NCBI GenBank assembly: GCA_036925085.1
Contig: JAUPFP010000032.1
Location: 2,271,501 to 2,335,500, forward strand
Length of the DNA stretch: 64,000 nucleotides
DNA from: Brachycybe producta
Lineage: Eukaryota > Arthropoda > Diplopoda > Playtdesmida > Andrognathidae
Direction of reading: 5' to 3'
Shown here: piece by piece, positions 32,301 to 47,300 of the stretch
How positions within the stretch are numbered: position 1 is the stretch's first letter
Layout: each line of letters begins with the position of its first letter
Made by a program: the position numbers and the translations under genes
Notes under the pieces: generated by a model
Databases searched by the model: none
What the model saw: the letters and a program-made list of their open reading frames with translations, nothing else
Told to the model about the DNA's origin: nothing

Positions 32301-35300
32301 TAAGTTATATTCTTCATGCTTTTCAGCCTAGAGCAGCAGGGGAGTTACTAGACATCCTTCACAAAGGAAACAAAAACCGCACTCAACATCCGACAGATGC
32401 AAATGCAGAGTCTTCACGATCACATGCTGTGTTTACCGTCTACGTGAAACAGCAGGATCGAAAGTTGGGATCTCTTTCCAATCAAGTGAGAGTCGCCAAA
32501 TTGGCTCTGATTGATTTGGCTGGATCGGAGAGAGCCACTGTGGTTAGTGGTGGCAATGCATGCAGGCAGCGAGAAGGAGCAAACATCAATAAGTCACTTC
32601 TCGCTCTCGGAAATTGCATCAATGCTCTTGCTGACAGAAAGGTGAGTTCTTAATTTGTTTCTATTTGCAAACGTGTGAACTTTAGGTTTGCGTAAAAGAA
32701 TGCCGATTAGATTCCGACTTAAAATTGAAGACTTTTACAAGAATAAATACTGTCCAACTAGATTTTTTTTATAACTAATTGTTTAATTAAATCACTGGTT
32801 TCTTATATATTATGTTGATTACTAATTAAATTGATTTCTTTTGTTGCTATGCGATTTTCGAATCGCTTTAACGATTGCGTTTTGTAACGACAGCGTATAA
32901 AGGTGTTTTCACACGTATCGGTGCCATGTCAGTTCCCTTATGGCTAGTACACACCAGGATTCTTTGTTGTGATACGTTGTTGCGGGGCTGAATGGCGTCA
33001 GTTGTGTAAACACTAGTTACACTACTGACGCCATTCAGCCCCGAAACATTTCAACATTGTTATGAGTCTGAATCTTCAGACCCACAACAGTGTTGAAATG
33101 TTTCGGGGCCGAATAGCGTTAGCTCAAATTCATGTTTCTTGACTCCAATCGAAATGGGAAACATTTAAACATCATTGCGAAACATTTCATATTGTGAACG
33201 TTTTTGAAACATGAAGAAAAACTCAAAATGGCTCAGTTTGCTTTTAATTATTAAAGACTAGACTTAAAAATAGATGTGGACCATTGAAAATACTGTTAAA
33301 GTAATTGAGGACCTTCTGTATAAATTGTGCTTGTGGGAAGTTGTGGTTTTCTGACTACAAAGGTAAATAAAACAAATGAAATTTCGAAATCTTGCCCCAT
33401 CTTGATATGTCAGGGCTTAAACCGAATGTGCTCTCAGCTGAGAAGATTGCGTGTGCCCACCACCGTTTCTGCTTTATGAATCACCGTGTAGGCCCATATT
33501 GGAAAGGCCACTTCCGCTGGTGATATTTATATTGTGAAAGCCAGAAGGATTCAGAGAAACTGAGTGTAGGTGTGGACACAGAACAATGTTGCTAGTCTGA
33601 ATCGCGTCAGTTGTGATTCTGCCCCATAACATTGTATCAGAGCAGGCACGCAACAAAGTATCCAGGTGTGTACTAGACTTTACAGTTCCGTATTAGTGGC
33701 ATCTAAGTGACATAAGTGAAAAACATTTAGTACTGCGGATTATGTTGTAATTTTACTTTACAATTTGAGACAACCAATGTGAAACAGATCGATGATAGGT
33801 ATGGCAAAGGCTGCCTTTCAGGAAAACACAGAATGTATTGACCTAAAAACATGAACATGGAACAGAGAGGAAGAAAAAAAAGGCTGGAAGCATTTGAAAA
33901 GTCGTTGCTACCAGAGAATGAGTAGAATAAGTTGGACGGAGGGAGAAAGACAAACTCGCAACTGCTGAGAGAGTTAGGCAAAACGAGGAAACTGTTGAAA
34001 ACAATACAGAAAATGGAGACTCGCTTGGTCAGGACACATCTTGTGTCATGAAGGAGTGATTAAAAAGAGTGTTGGAAGGAAAGATCCAAGGCAAACGTGG
34101 CCGGGGAAGGCGAAGAATTCAAGAAATAACGTCTTTTCACAGCAGTCACGTACTAACTACAACCCTTCTAACATATGTATATATTAGAGGTGGGACGATT
34201 CCTAAATTTTCTCGAGTCCTAATCCTAAAAGGTTCTCGAATCTCTCGAATACGTCATATAAGAATACTTTGTTATTCATTAAGAAGATACAAATAAATGA
34301 AATAATATTAAATTAATTATTAATCATAAAAAACAAGTGTGGCACTCAGGGTCGCCACAAGGTGATATTGGTGATCCGTGTACAACCAATGTTGCAACAA
34401 TTGCCGGTTTTTTTTTGTTAGTTAACGCTTCTATTGGAATTCAATAGAGGTAAAACTAATTTTACCAAACTTTTTAACAGTTTTTTTAAGGTTGGGATTC
34501 AAAAGACGAAAAAGCGCAATGATTCAAGTTTTTGAATCTCGAATCTTTTTCAAGATTCGAGGATTTGAATGGCCCATCCCTAATATATGTATTTATTTTA
34601 GTGGCGAGTGATGGGAACCAAAAAAATAGCAACATTTTTTTCAGTATAACATCATACATGTAAGCATGTATGAAATCGTTGTAGTTTTTAAATTTTGGTA
34701 AGTGTAAATTTACATTTCACAGTTACGAAAGAGACGTGTGAGGTCCATCCAATTTTGGAAAGTTCCCGAGGGCTTCACAATTTCTATATACTTGGGGAAC
34801 TTCTTAGCTTTGAGAGACTCCCAATGGCCTTCCAATGTTGAGAGGGTTTTGGGTGCCTCGCAGTTTCAAAAACATCCCGATGCCTTCACAATTTTGTTAG
34901 CCTCTTGTTGGGCTTATTTAGAAAACCCAACAAGAGGCTAACAAAATTGTGAAGGCATCGGGATGTTTTTGAAACTGCAAGGCACCCTTTTCAAGTAATA
35001 AAGTATAGTTAGAATTTAATATTTTAATGTGTTGTTAACAATTAGCTTAAGTTACAAAAATGTAGATGTTAGAGTATTTGAAATAAATAACTAAACACAT
35101 CACTTCAATTACTTGCACCACTCGACAGTGTATAAAAGTAAATGTTTGACGCACCGGCGCCTGGAAGCCACCCAGGCTAGTACGTCCCAGTTTCACAGGC
35201 GTATAAAGATACACCAGTGAGTAGTATCTATTAAAAACTTAAGAGAGTGGCAACTGATAGTTACCAGTGGAGAGACAGGATCAAATTATTGTACAACCAG

Positions 35301-38300
35301 TCCTCGAACTGAATGACCAAACGGACGAACAACGTGAGAATGACGTCACGTGGAGTTACTCGAAATGTTTTATCGTTTTGATCATATTATTTATTGGTAT
35401 TACATCGCGCACTTCTTGCAAAATGCAATTGTTGAAGCTATGGCGAAATGTAAGAATAACAAAATGTGCCGTATTCAGGGTGGCTTGGTTTTAACCACTT
35501 GGTTTTTTAAACAAACCTTTGGTTTTAACCAAAGACAACTAATTTTTTTTTGTAAATTGTAACTGAAGGTATTATGTCTGTGTTAATCACTGCTGTACAC
35601 ACACACATACACACACATTATTCATACGATTTGGGTTAATCGAATTATTTGTTTAATTACTTTTAATATTTATATTACATTAGTATTTGATCGTTGACAA
35701 ACTATTTTATGGTTTAAATAAACAAAACCAGGTTTAAACAAAAAAAAAACAGCTTAATTTGTGTTTTTTTTTTTTTTTTTTTTTTCTCTCTTTCAAACTA
35801 AAAAAAAACCAGCCACCCTGGCCATATGACTGTACATTTAAGTAATTAAGTCCTGTAATGCTTTTGTGCTGTGCAGCGAAGTTAAAAAGAGTGCTTTTAT
35901 TCCTTAAACACTGTTCTCTTTAAATTTCAGCCTAAAGGTCATGTTCCGTATCGTAATTCCAAACTAACCAGAATTCTGAAGGATTCTCTGGATGGAAATT
36001 GTTTCACGGTTATGATTGCAGCCGTGAGTCCTTCCGTGAGGAGTTACGACGATTCCTACAACACACTGAAATATGCTGCCCGTGCAAAGAACATTAAAAC
36101 CAATGTAAGATTCTTTTCATTTTGATGATATCTTCCAGCCGTTCGTTTGAGACAAGGTTTTTTTTTTTGTATGCATTCAGTTAAAACAGAACATAGTCAA
36201 TGTGGATGTATCTGTTGGACAGTATGCGAAGGTGGTTAAAGATTTGCGTTTAGAGATAGCTGCTCTTAAAAAGCAACTGGAAGACAAACCGATCAAAATG
36301 GCTGTCGATCAAGAAACTGCAGCTGTTGAGCCGATAGTTCGAGTGCAAAGTTCGCTTCTAAACGTAGAAGAGACGAAACTGAAGTCTACAATGAAGGAAT
36401 TGTTTGCTGAGGGACTTTTGCTGAACAAGCAGTATGCGGATGTGTCGCGCCAAATGCTCGAATTGGACATGCGCGTTGCTAAACGACAGAATTGTATTGA
36501 ACGCCTCAAAGCAATTTCTGTCGATAGTTCTTATATGTGTAGAAGTGCCACGAAGATGGACAATGCTGTTTCTAAAATGACTAACCGAAAGGAAAGGTTG
36601 CTTGGAAGGAAAGTGGCTCTTGAAAAACGGCTCGACGAAAATAAGATGGCGTTGTCGACTATTAAAGAACAGTCAACTGTGTTGCAGTCTAAGGTTTGGT
36701 TTCTAATTGTGCTTAATGTAGTAAAAACTGTTTAAGGTGGCTGACTAGATATTTTTTTTTTCTTTCACTTGGCGCCACTGCAATGGCTTATGATATGATT
36801 CTTAGACGTTTTTGTCAAATTTGGATGCAAAAACGTCAAACGAACGTTTTTTTTGAAACAACATTACGAAAAAATTCAAGTTGTTTTCCAAACTACAATG
36901 GTAAATTATTATGCTAAAAGTAATTTTATGGAAATATCTTTTTAAAAAATCATTTTATAGCAGTTTGAAAACGAACCGTGTTTAGGTTTTTTTCATTGAC
37001 ATTTCATGAAAATATTTTCGTTGAGTTTTTTTCTAATGGTGGAACGAATCCTAAATTTTCTCGAATCCGAAACCTATAAGGTTCTTGAATCCTTCATATA
37101 AGAATCTTATATTATTCATTAAGAAGATACAAATAATTGAAATAATATTTAATATTAAACTATTAATAAAAATAGTGTGGCACTCGGGGTAGCCACAAGG
37201 TGATGTTAGTGATACGGGTGCCGCTGATATTGCAACAATCGCCGTTTTTTGTTAGTGAACTCTTCTATTGGACGTCAATGGATTTAAAACTAATTTTACC
37301 AACGTTTTTAAGTTTTTTTTTTTTTTTTTCTAGGCTAGGATTCGAAAGACAAAAAATGCGTGAAAATTTTTGTTTTTGAATCTTGAATATATGTCAAGAT
37401 TCGAGGATTCGAATGTCCCATCCCTAGTTTTCTCATACTGTTTTTCTGAAAAACCCCGTTCCCTTTAAAAATATAAAGTTTTGCAAAACCGCGGATGAAA
37501 GGAAGAGACCTATAGAACATAATAGCCACTGCTGTGGTGCCATCTGTAGGGACGAAATCAAAATAATACCTATTCAGCCACCTTAACAAAAGAAATCGGA
37601 TAACACGAAATGTACTTTTGGTCCGGTTTTTGGCATAATGTTTGACGTATACAGTACAACCTGGATAGAACGGAAACCTGGCTAAACGGAAAAAAAAATG
37701 TGGGGACGATGTAGTTCTTTATGGTAAAATACTATGTATGAACTGGAAACGTGTGTAACCCAGAAATGGAAGGCAATTTCCAGTATGAATATAATAATAT
37801 AAACTACTTAAACAGAAAAAAAAAATATAATACATGTTAGAACTATTTGTGTAGTTTTTTTTTACTGCCGTTACAATGTAGTCCTACCCTAACTTATCCA
37901 GTTACCCTAGTATGTTTTTTATGTACCTCTATAAAATGGAAAACTGCTAGAACGGTAAAAATTACCTGGAACCACAGGATTCCGTTTTATCCAGGGTTTA
38001 CTGTATTTTAATTTGTCTAAAACGAAACGGTTAACACAAAGAAAATCTTTTGACACGAAAGAAGTTAAGACCTCGGTTTCCAAATTCGTTTTGAGATAGT
38101 ATTGTTTGTAAATCCTTTTTCGTACAAGAAAACAACACTATTCAGTGGCAGTATTTTCCCCTAAGAGCCTTTTTACACAAAGTTAAGTTTGACTGCAAAA
38201 TGTAGTCGACTTTTTGTTAATACCGATCACATGAGTCGATGGCAGCCTTCGAAATGGGGCCCAGTGTTTTTGAGTGAAATGCAGAAAAGTAGACTTTAAA

Positions 38301-41300
38301 AAAGCCAGCGTAGCCTCCGTTATAGCGACACATGTTTGTCCTCACTTACTGACTCGTCTACCCACAACCTCCCACTATGAAAGGATCTGAGGGGAGAACG
38401 GCCAATGTGTTATACAACGTGGTGCTCAAATAATTACGAGTGCCATTGAAGCAATGTTTCCCATTTTCATACGTAGAGCACAACGGCAATTTTAAAGCAG
38501 TGGACGTAACGTTTAAGGGCACAATATTAACTGCACACGTCTATCGTTGCAAGCATACTTGAGCGTATAAGTGGGAACACTGCGCAATTTTACTAGACAT
38601 GTGTTGCATAAGTCTTGGATCTAAGTGTAACAACCCGCCCTGGGTTGCCCACAATACGCTCGACAGTTTCCCCGAAATTCATAGGTCCTCACTCCGATTA
38701 GGGGCAGGATTGCAGCCCTAGTTGCCTCGGTAGCACCAGCTACCACGGACTATTTTGTCGCACGTCGAAAGATCAAAAACCCGTCGAACGGATGAGGACC
38801 CCCGTGAAACACACGGTCCCACCGCACACCGGCGCGAGTTACCAGACGAACACGACGGATTAAAGACGGCCGATTCCTCCCCACAGTATTAACTGACTTT
38901 TACTATTGCTTTTAATATTAGCCTACTGACTTTTAATTAAAATCGTTTCATTTTTCGTAATAAAAATGTATGTACATGTCTATTACATTTTATTTTACTA
39001 TAACGTATTTTTGTACAATTTAATAAATTATTATGGGTACAATTTGATAATTATCGGACCACGTTCGTTCCACGATACGTTCCAACGAACACGCCAGTCA
39101 GATTGGTGACGTATAATCGAGGTTCTTCTGTAATAAGGAACTAAAATAGGGACAAAGCTGAGGGAAATCAGGCATAGACCCCCCAAAAGCGGCCAAATTC
39201 ACTCACTTAAGCGTGGTTACAATCATCGTGGATTGATGGAAATGAAGTTGATTTAAACCTTGGATTTAGTAGCAGTTTACACCAGTAGATTTTTTCATAA
39301 AAAATCTGATTTAAATGAGTTTAAGTCGAAATTTTAATTCATACATTTTTTTTCATTTAATTTTTCGATTAAATCATTTGCATTTATGATGATAAAAATG
39401 TATTTGAAAACCGTTTAACACGAAATAGAAGAGAACACTATTGTTTCGTGTTAAGCGAGTTTTGTCTTAAAACGGAATTGTTATGCTATTTTCAGGAATG
39501 TTATCGAACATATATTTCATCTTATCTGTTTTCGTTATTATTTCTTTTAAGGTGCTGCTCGAGTGGCTGAATGCGTGTCACATGGAGGTGGACGTTAAAA
39601 TTCAATCGTATAAAGCTGAACATGCGGCACGTGTTGCTCAGATCGAAAATGAAGAGAACGGGCGCATGAACAAGTAGTTATAAATTAAATAGACTTTTTT
39701 GTTCTGCCATTGTGTTCATGTAATTATTTTGTAACCGTTCTTAGGCTGATATCAGAAGTTCTTAAAGTTGTACAGCGTCAGTACCTTCTTCTCAAAGTGA
39801 ATAACCTAGCAACTAGTGACGTTGATGAAGATTTCAACGCCATTGTAAAGCAGGTGATGGAGTTGATTTGTGTTTTTCTCTCTTGGTGTTAAGAACTTTG
39901 AGACACTAGCGCACATGCTACTTGACGCCATAGACGCACTGTCAAGTGAAATTGTACGTGTTCAAAAACATGGTCGCTATTCAAATAACAAATGTTGCTG
40001 TCAAACTCTGTTTTGAACAATAATTGAAATGACAATCGCTTCTTGTATGTGTCAATAGGTATTAAGAGTCGTTAAAACCGCCATGGACGTCAATGGGGCG
40101 ATATATACGTGCTGTAAGGGCAATATAGAGATCCTGACATCGTTAACACTATTGCCGTTTGCGAAAAATAGTTTTTAAAAATATAGTTAATGTCTTAATT
40201 AAAATATAAAAGGTATGTCATTAATAAGAAAACAAAATTAACTTACTTTGATAATCTTTTTTATTCTCATTAAACGCACACAAGAGGAGTAAATGCCCGA
40301 CTCAGTACCTCCTACAACTGTACTTCTCTGGCAGGTATATTTTCCCGTTGTGTCGCCTGCAATAAAAGAAAAAGATAACGATCTAACGGGAAAAAATTGC
40401 AAGTCGGGTGTGTGGTTCGGGTATTTTCGCCTCTTGTGATCGTTTTACTACAATTTAAATAAGTCATGAAGGTAGGTTATTTTTATTTTCGTAATCATGA
40501 TATACCTTTTATATTTTATAAGTCGTTAGAAATATTTTTAAAAACATTTTTTCGCAAACGATAATTGTTTTAACAATGTCAGCGCCCCATTGACGTCCGT
40601 CGCACGTCTATAAAGTGGCCATATATGTGGTAGAAATCTGAGCAGCCCAGAGTAATTGCAGCCGCGGCAGCATCCTTCTGGAGCGTGCTGCTACTGCAAT
40701 CTCATCAGAGTATTCTGCAGCAAATCTCTCTCCTATTTTAACAATGAAGATTTAAAAAGGAAAGAAAGTGTGGGGGGGGGGAGAGGGAAAAACACTTTTT
40801 TCGGTAACCTAAACTAACTGATCCGAACCTAACCTGATTTACTTTCAAAGAGGAAAGAAAGTGTTTCCCCCTCCCAACTTTCGTTTGTTTCTTTCTAACA
40901 CTTCCTTCATTCATCACTGATTAAAGGCGTTTACCACCATTGTTTAAAATGGGTGAGGGACTGGCTGTAGGATACTCGAAGGAGATTGCTGCTGCAGCAT
41001 GCTCTAGAGGATGCTGCCGTGGCTGCAGGTTATGCTGGGCTGCTCAGATTTCTACCTTATATATATTTGGTTGCAATATTCTATGGAGTTTTTATTGTTC
41101 CCCCTTTTGAAACATGCATACCTCTCTATACGGCTTTTGGCTATAACGGCCTTTTTTAATTATGGCTCGGTTTCAATATATGGCGAATAAAGCTAGAAAC
41201 CCTGTATGTACATGTATTTTACTATGTTGTCGCTTGTGGTTTTGTACTGTTATTTTTCAAAAAAAAAAAGCGCGAAGCAAAACAAGAAACATTGGAAGAA

Positions 41301-44300
41301 TTTTTTAAACCGGGTCCTTGCACAACACCAGATTGCAATGATCCCATCATGTCATATAAAAACAGAAATAATTTAAAAAAGAATTACATTTTTATTATAC
41401 TTGATATAACTTGATAAAGTAATATAATTACAGTCACTCGTTACTTTTGGCAAGTCACTTCTGAACACTAAAAATAGTTTTTAACTTTCACTTTTTACCA
41501 TTTAAACGGCTAAAACAGTTTTTAAACAATTCCACATAAAGCTATTCTTACGTAATTTTTCTTTTGATGGCCTTGTTTCCATAGTACTTTGTGAATATTT
41601 CAACTGTTGAAAAAGCAGATGAAAATACTACACCTAATGCTTTTGAGTCTAGAAGAATGCATTCTTTGCGGGATATTTTTGTTAATACTGAGGGCATTAT
41701 CAAGCAACTATTGACCCTTAATAAAAATAAAAGTGGGGGGGGGGCAGATGGAATTCATGCAGTAGTTCTTATAAAATTAGCTAGGGAAGTTGGACCCTTT
41801 CTTCAGCTAATTTATCAGCAGTCTTTGGATTAAGGGGTTGTTCCAAGTATCTCGCGAAAAACTAAAAGAAAAGAAAGATAGCGACCAGAACGCAGAACGC
41901 CCTAAAAAAAGTGAAAAAAAGTGCAAATATTCACCAAAAACTAGGTTTAAACAAAAGTTGAATTATTTGTGCTTTTTTGAGTGCAAACTCAACAATATCG
42001 AAAAAAATAAAATGGCGACCAGAACGGTCGCCATTTTATTTTTTTCGATTTTGTTGAGTGTTTTTTCATCGATTTTTCTTTAATTATTCATCATTTTAGG
42101 TAAATTAATGCATTTAAATTAGTTGTAGGATATATTTTACTATAGTTTAAAAAAAATAACGCTGTTTAGTTGTAATTATTGAAGAGAAACGGCAATTTAT
42201 GGTTTAGTTAAAGTGGTATAGCTAATGTGGTTTTCTCACTTCAATTGGCCTAACATGATGAACTAGGCAGGGAGCACGTTTGTTCTGTTATTAGTCGCCA
42301 TATGGAATTTTTTCCGTCTAATAATAGAAATACATTAACAAATTTTCTCCATAGTAAACACTGTTGTTTTTCAACAGTTGAAATATTCACTGTGTACAAA
42401 TTTTCGCCCCAATCTAAACAAGACCTATGGTTGCGAAACTTTTAATTGCTCCTCTCGCGATTCTGCGAATGTTTATGATTTCCAACTTTTCAATGAAACC
42501 TTTTTTTCTGGACAAATAATGAAACATTAAAATAAAATTCAAAGTGTTTTAGAAAGTCGAATAGTTCGTACTAATCCTAATAGTTTATTCAAGATGCTAT
42601 CTTACAAAATAATCTTTATATGACAGTTTGAAAAAAGGCGTAAATATTTTTTTTTTTGTGAAATGTTGACGAAAAAAACTAGAAACACGGGGTCGTTTTC
42701 AAACTACTGTAAAACGTTTATTTTTTAAAGATATTGTTATATATTTTAGCATAATCTTCTGCCATTCTAGTTTTGTAAACAATTCTAATTTTATTGTAAT
42801 GTTGTTCTTGAAAAAAGTTGAATTCACGTGTGAGGCGTAAAGTGGTTTCTTGCACACTGACTTACGGAAAACACTGATCGTCTTTTTTATTTGCAAGATC
42901 CACTGCAAATCTTGCGAGAGAAAAAAATAGCTAGTGTGATCGCAAGTGCTCATGGACGAGCGACTTTTAGTAGGCGAGATGGACTGCAAAAAAATGGTCG
43001 TATAGGACCGACTCGAGTGTTTGCTTTTTTTGCCCACACACCGACCACTTATTGCAACCGATCTCGGGCTACTGAACACCTCTAAAGTTGTTTCTAAATC
43101 CTATTGGAGTGACTTGCGATACTCATACTTATCAAAGCAGCAGCAGCAGTAATTTTTAAGCTTCTACCTGCTGACATTTTTTGTGATTCGATTTATAATT
43201 TTTGTTTATTTTAGGTTGAAGGTTTTAAGGAAGTGGCTTGGGTAGATCAGGTTTCGAATGATGATTCGGAATCCGTTCAATTTAAAATAGATGAGGTTCT
43301 TTCTCTTCCTATATCAATGAAGTCGACTTCTTCTGGTAACTTTTCGAACAATTTCTGTTCTGTTTATTTTATATTGACATGTTTTTTATTTTTGTAACTT
43401 TTGATGTAGTTTCTGTTGATACTCATTCAAGATCCAAGCCGTCGTTGACGAAAGAAATTTCTGAAAAAACCCTTCCTGTTACAGGTTCGTTGAACCAAAG
43501 TTTGTTGTATTTTCACTGTGGTTTGTCCGTTTTAGCACGGACAAATCAATGCATTTTTCTAAGCTGCTTTTGGATTAAATAGTCCCTCTGCCGTAGGCTC
43601 TTTGGACTGCTTGCAAAATAGTTATTCAAACTCAAAACACTAATGTAATAATGACTGTTCTTCAGACGCTAGATTACTAAAAAAAAAGTATTTTTAAAGA
43701 ATTTCCGATTTGATTAACAAGAGAATTAATCTTTTTTTCTGATTTGATTGTGTAAATTGAATCGATTCAAACGGACAAAATCTGTACGATTTGTCATTCG
43801 ATTGTTTTCCCCCTGATGTTTTACTAAACCGACATGGTGTCTAGTCCTTCTTGGGAAACGCAATCGTTGAAGCGATTTGGAAAAATCGTGGTTTTAACCA
43901 CTTGGTTTTTTAAATAAACCTTTGGTTTAAACCAAAGACAACTAATTTTTTTTATATAAATTGTACTGAATCAATTGATTTTTAATAGAGGTGGTACGAA
44001 TCCAAAATTTTCTCGAATCCGAATCCTAAAAGGTTCTTGAATCTCCCGAATCTTGAATCCTTCATATAAGAATCTTACATTATTCATTAAGCAGATACAA
44101 ATAAATGAAGGTATTAAATAGGTAGGTATTAAATTATTATTAATAAAAAAAAAAGTTTGGCACTCAGCAGGGTCCGCCACATGGTGATATTGGTGACCGG
44201 AGTACCACCGAAATTGCATCAATCGCCGTTTTTAGTTAGTGGACGCTCCTATTGGACGTGAACGGTGTTAAAAGTAATTTACCAAAGTTTTTTAAGGTTA

Positions 44301-47300
44301 GGATTTGAAAGATGAAAAAAGCGCAAAGATTCGAGTTTTCGAATCTCAAATATTTTTCAAGATTCGAGAATTCGAATGTCCCATTCCTAGTTTTTAATAT
44401 GCGAACAAAAGCTAGTCTTCATTTCCACAATATGTTTCACTACATAGGCCATACTGTGACTCATAAAGGTCGAAACACAGAATGGTAACTGAATCAGTTA
44501 AGTGTATGTGTAAGCTTTTTATGTCAGTTGGTTTGTTTTGAAAGATACCAAATTGTGACACCCTGTATATCATCTTTTGTATGAAATGGTAGCCTTTGGG
44601 GTCCCCGCACCCCAATTCCTTCATTTCCGCCTCTCCTCATGATCAAGAAGACCCCAAAGAACAAATCAACATCCTGGTCAAAACATGAATCGGCGAATGA
44701 ATATGAAGTGTGACACACACTGTCTCTTAGCGTGAGTAAACGTGCAAGGGGTACACAGGCCCGTGTCTCACTCAACTCGTGCTCTGTTCACTGAGTCACG
44801 AAAAACATGATGTAAATCACGTCAATGGTCCGGTGGCTAAGCAACGCCATGGCTCTACTTAATTATCAACTTTAATGTATCCACGGCTGAGAGACATTAA
44901 AGCCAGTATATCGTTCAACCTGCATTTGTGTCGCCTGTCTACTTTATTCTATACTTTTTATGCTAAGAGTTCTGGAATCCTTCGAGAACGGTCCCCAGCA
45001 CCCAAGTTAAAATCAGGCCTGAGTATCAACTTACTCTCTATGCCCAAGGCGACCACTTTGGTCGCGTACAAAACGTAAAAATACCCTCAAGTGATTGAAC
45101 TACCCTTCTAATTTGTAAAACACTTAGTGTTTGTTAATTTTGCCCTGAAAAATGGAATAATCAGAGTTGGAAAATCAGCTGTTCAAATAGCCTTAAACTG
45201 ATTAAGATGTTTTTTTTTGTTGTTGTTGTAATGTTTAGAGAAAAGTGCTTCTTTCCAACCAAAGTTGCCCGTTGGTCGTTCATTGTGTCTGACATCAGCA
45301 CGGAAGTCTCCAATTGTCGCTTGCGATAGCACTTTCAACATGTCACCAGTTCCGTTTGATGCAGCTGCTTCCGGACTGGACTCAACGTTTGTAAAACCGG
45401 ATGTGACTACTTCTTGCGCTGGACGTACTCCACCAGCGGTCATTCTTATACCTGGTAGGATGATCGTTTCGTTTGTGATGTTTATGAAGAACCTCTTTTT
45501 GGGGTCAAAACAAGGTTTTTTACGCTTTTCGTCTCGCGTTTTCATTGCATTGAAGAAGAATTTCACACGTTCACCTAACAAAAGGTGTGTGTTTTTTGTG
45601 GTTTCCGTTTCTGAGTTCAAAGTGCCATTTACTCCGTGATTTACAATTAGGTTTAAACCCTTTTTAGAGTTATATGTTGTGGCTCTTCGGCCAAGGTAGC
45701 AATGGATGAATTGGATTAGAAGTGAAAATCCTAGTAATCGGACTGGAAGAAGATCTAAATTTGATTTTTTTTCGCCAACATTTCATAATAATTAATTTTT
45801 CAAATTATAATACAGTAAAACTAACATAAGTATTCAACTTTGTGAATGATAAATACAAACGAGACGAATGGAAAGTGTTTGATACACCATTGACCACTAC
45901 TAAATGAGCAAATTAATCATTTAAAGGGACTTTCATATCAATACAGTTAAAAATAAACGTTTTATAGTAATTTCAATTTCTAGAATTTCTTTGACTATTT
46001 AGTCATAGAAATGGTTCATTATAGTCATGAAACTAAAGTTTTGGTCTGTGTTTTCAAACTACTTGAATAGGTTTATTTTAAAAGAGGGCCGGAATGCGCC
46101 ACGGACGTCAGTGGTGCGATATAGGGGCGCTGACATTGTTAATAGTATTATTGCAGGGTGAAGAAACATTTTTAAAAATATTTCTAACGACTTATAAAAT
46201 ACTAGCAGAGATGCCCGGCATTGCCCGTGGCAAAATATGAAGGCACCCATGCCACCCCGATCTTATAGCTTGAATATGAATTATGCATACAACTTTTATT
46301 TTTGTGTATACATAGATATATAATAATATAAATATATGTCGCATCCGGGATATAGACATTTGCCCTAAAGGGACATTTGCCCTAAAGACACTTGCAATAA
46401 AGGGACATTTGCCCTAAATACACTTGCAATAAAGGGACATTTGCCCTAAAAGGATGTTTGAAACAAATCATTTGCCCTAAAAGCACTTTTGTACTCTTTT
46501 CATATGGTATTGCAACTTTAATGTCTTTTGGTGGAATGTAAGTGCAATAGCAAGTTGTACAATAAACTGCCACCACTCAGACTCCGACATGCCTTTTGAG
46601 TTTATCAGAGGAATACATGGAATGAATTAATGTCCATTTAGTTCAAATCTCTTTATGTAGGTCTTTTTGTAGATCAAATGGCTATTTAGGTCAAATGCAT
46701 ATTCATGTCAAATGTTTTTTTAGATAAATTTCTCTTTAGACATTTGACGTGTCTTTAGGGCATATGCCTCTAGGTGAAATATACTTGTAGGTCATATGCC
46801 TATTCATTTCAAATGTCTTTTAGGTAAACTTGGCTTTAAGTCAACCATCTTTTTTAGGTCAAATGCCACTTGTAATGACCCGGCTAGGCCGCTACAATAC
46901 CCTGGGTTCGTTTTCCCCGAAACTCACCCAGCCAGACTCCGTCGGGGACACGATCGCAGCAATAGCCGCCCTCTTACACGCCCCGTGTCCCTGGGTGGCG
47001 CCGGCCAACCCGAGTCCATTCGCTGTATATCGCCGGACGGCGGTCCGACGAAATGCAGAGCAAATGTTTAAGGCATGTGGTTTTAGGACAAACGGCCCTT
47101 TACAATTACAAGTAGTACTCTTCTAACAGCCAAATAGGCCTATGGCAGAGGGACATAAAAGTCCACATGCAGCATTAAGCATTGTCAAGCACATGTATAA
47201 AAACAAAATGAATATAGAAATGTCAATCCCACAAAACAAAATTATCCCCATTCACCACTGCCTCAAGAAGAGAGTTCCATTGTCTTATAACTTTAGGAAA

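Larger units (their letters stand above)
36694..39551. other. Kinesin intron 7: MITE copy, GC-rich LTR-like segment, otherwise AT-rich
   Basis: This 2.86 kb intron holds the MITE at 37036-37427 and the LTR-like segment from 38628. The remainder, including CTGGATAGAACGGAAACC motifs near 37660, shows no gene. Confidence 0.5.

Noticed and set aside
32159..32326. Upstream extension of kinesin exon 5
   Set aside because: The open frame continues upstream, but the TTTTCAG acceptor at 32326 gives an exact match to the family at the junction; the upstream residues match nothing.
42891..43085. Kinesin exon between exons 9 and 10
   Set aside because: In the phase required after exon 9 it hits a stop after ten codons, and exons 9 and 10 already join in phase.
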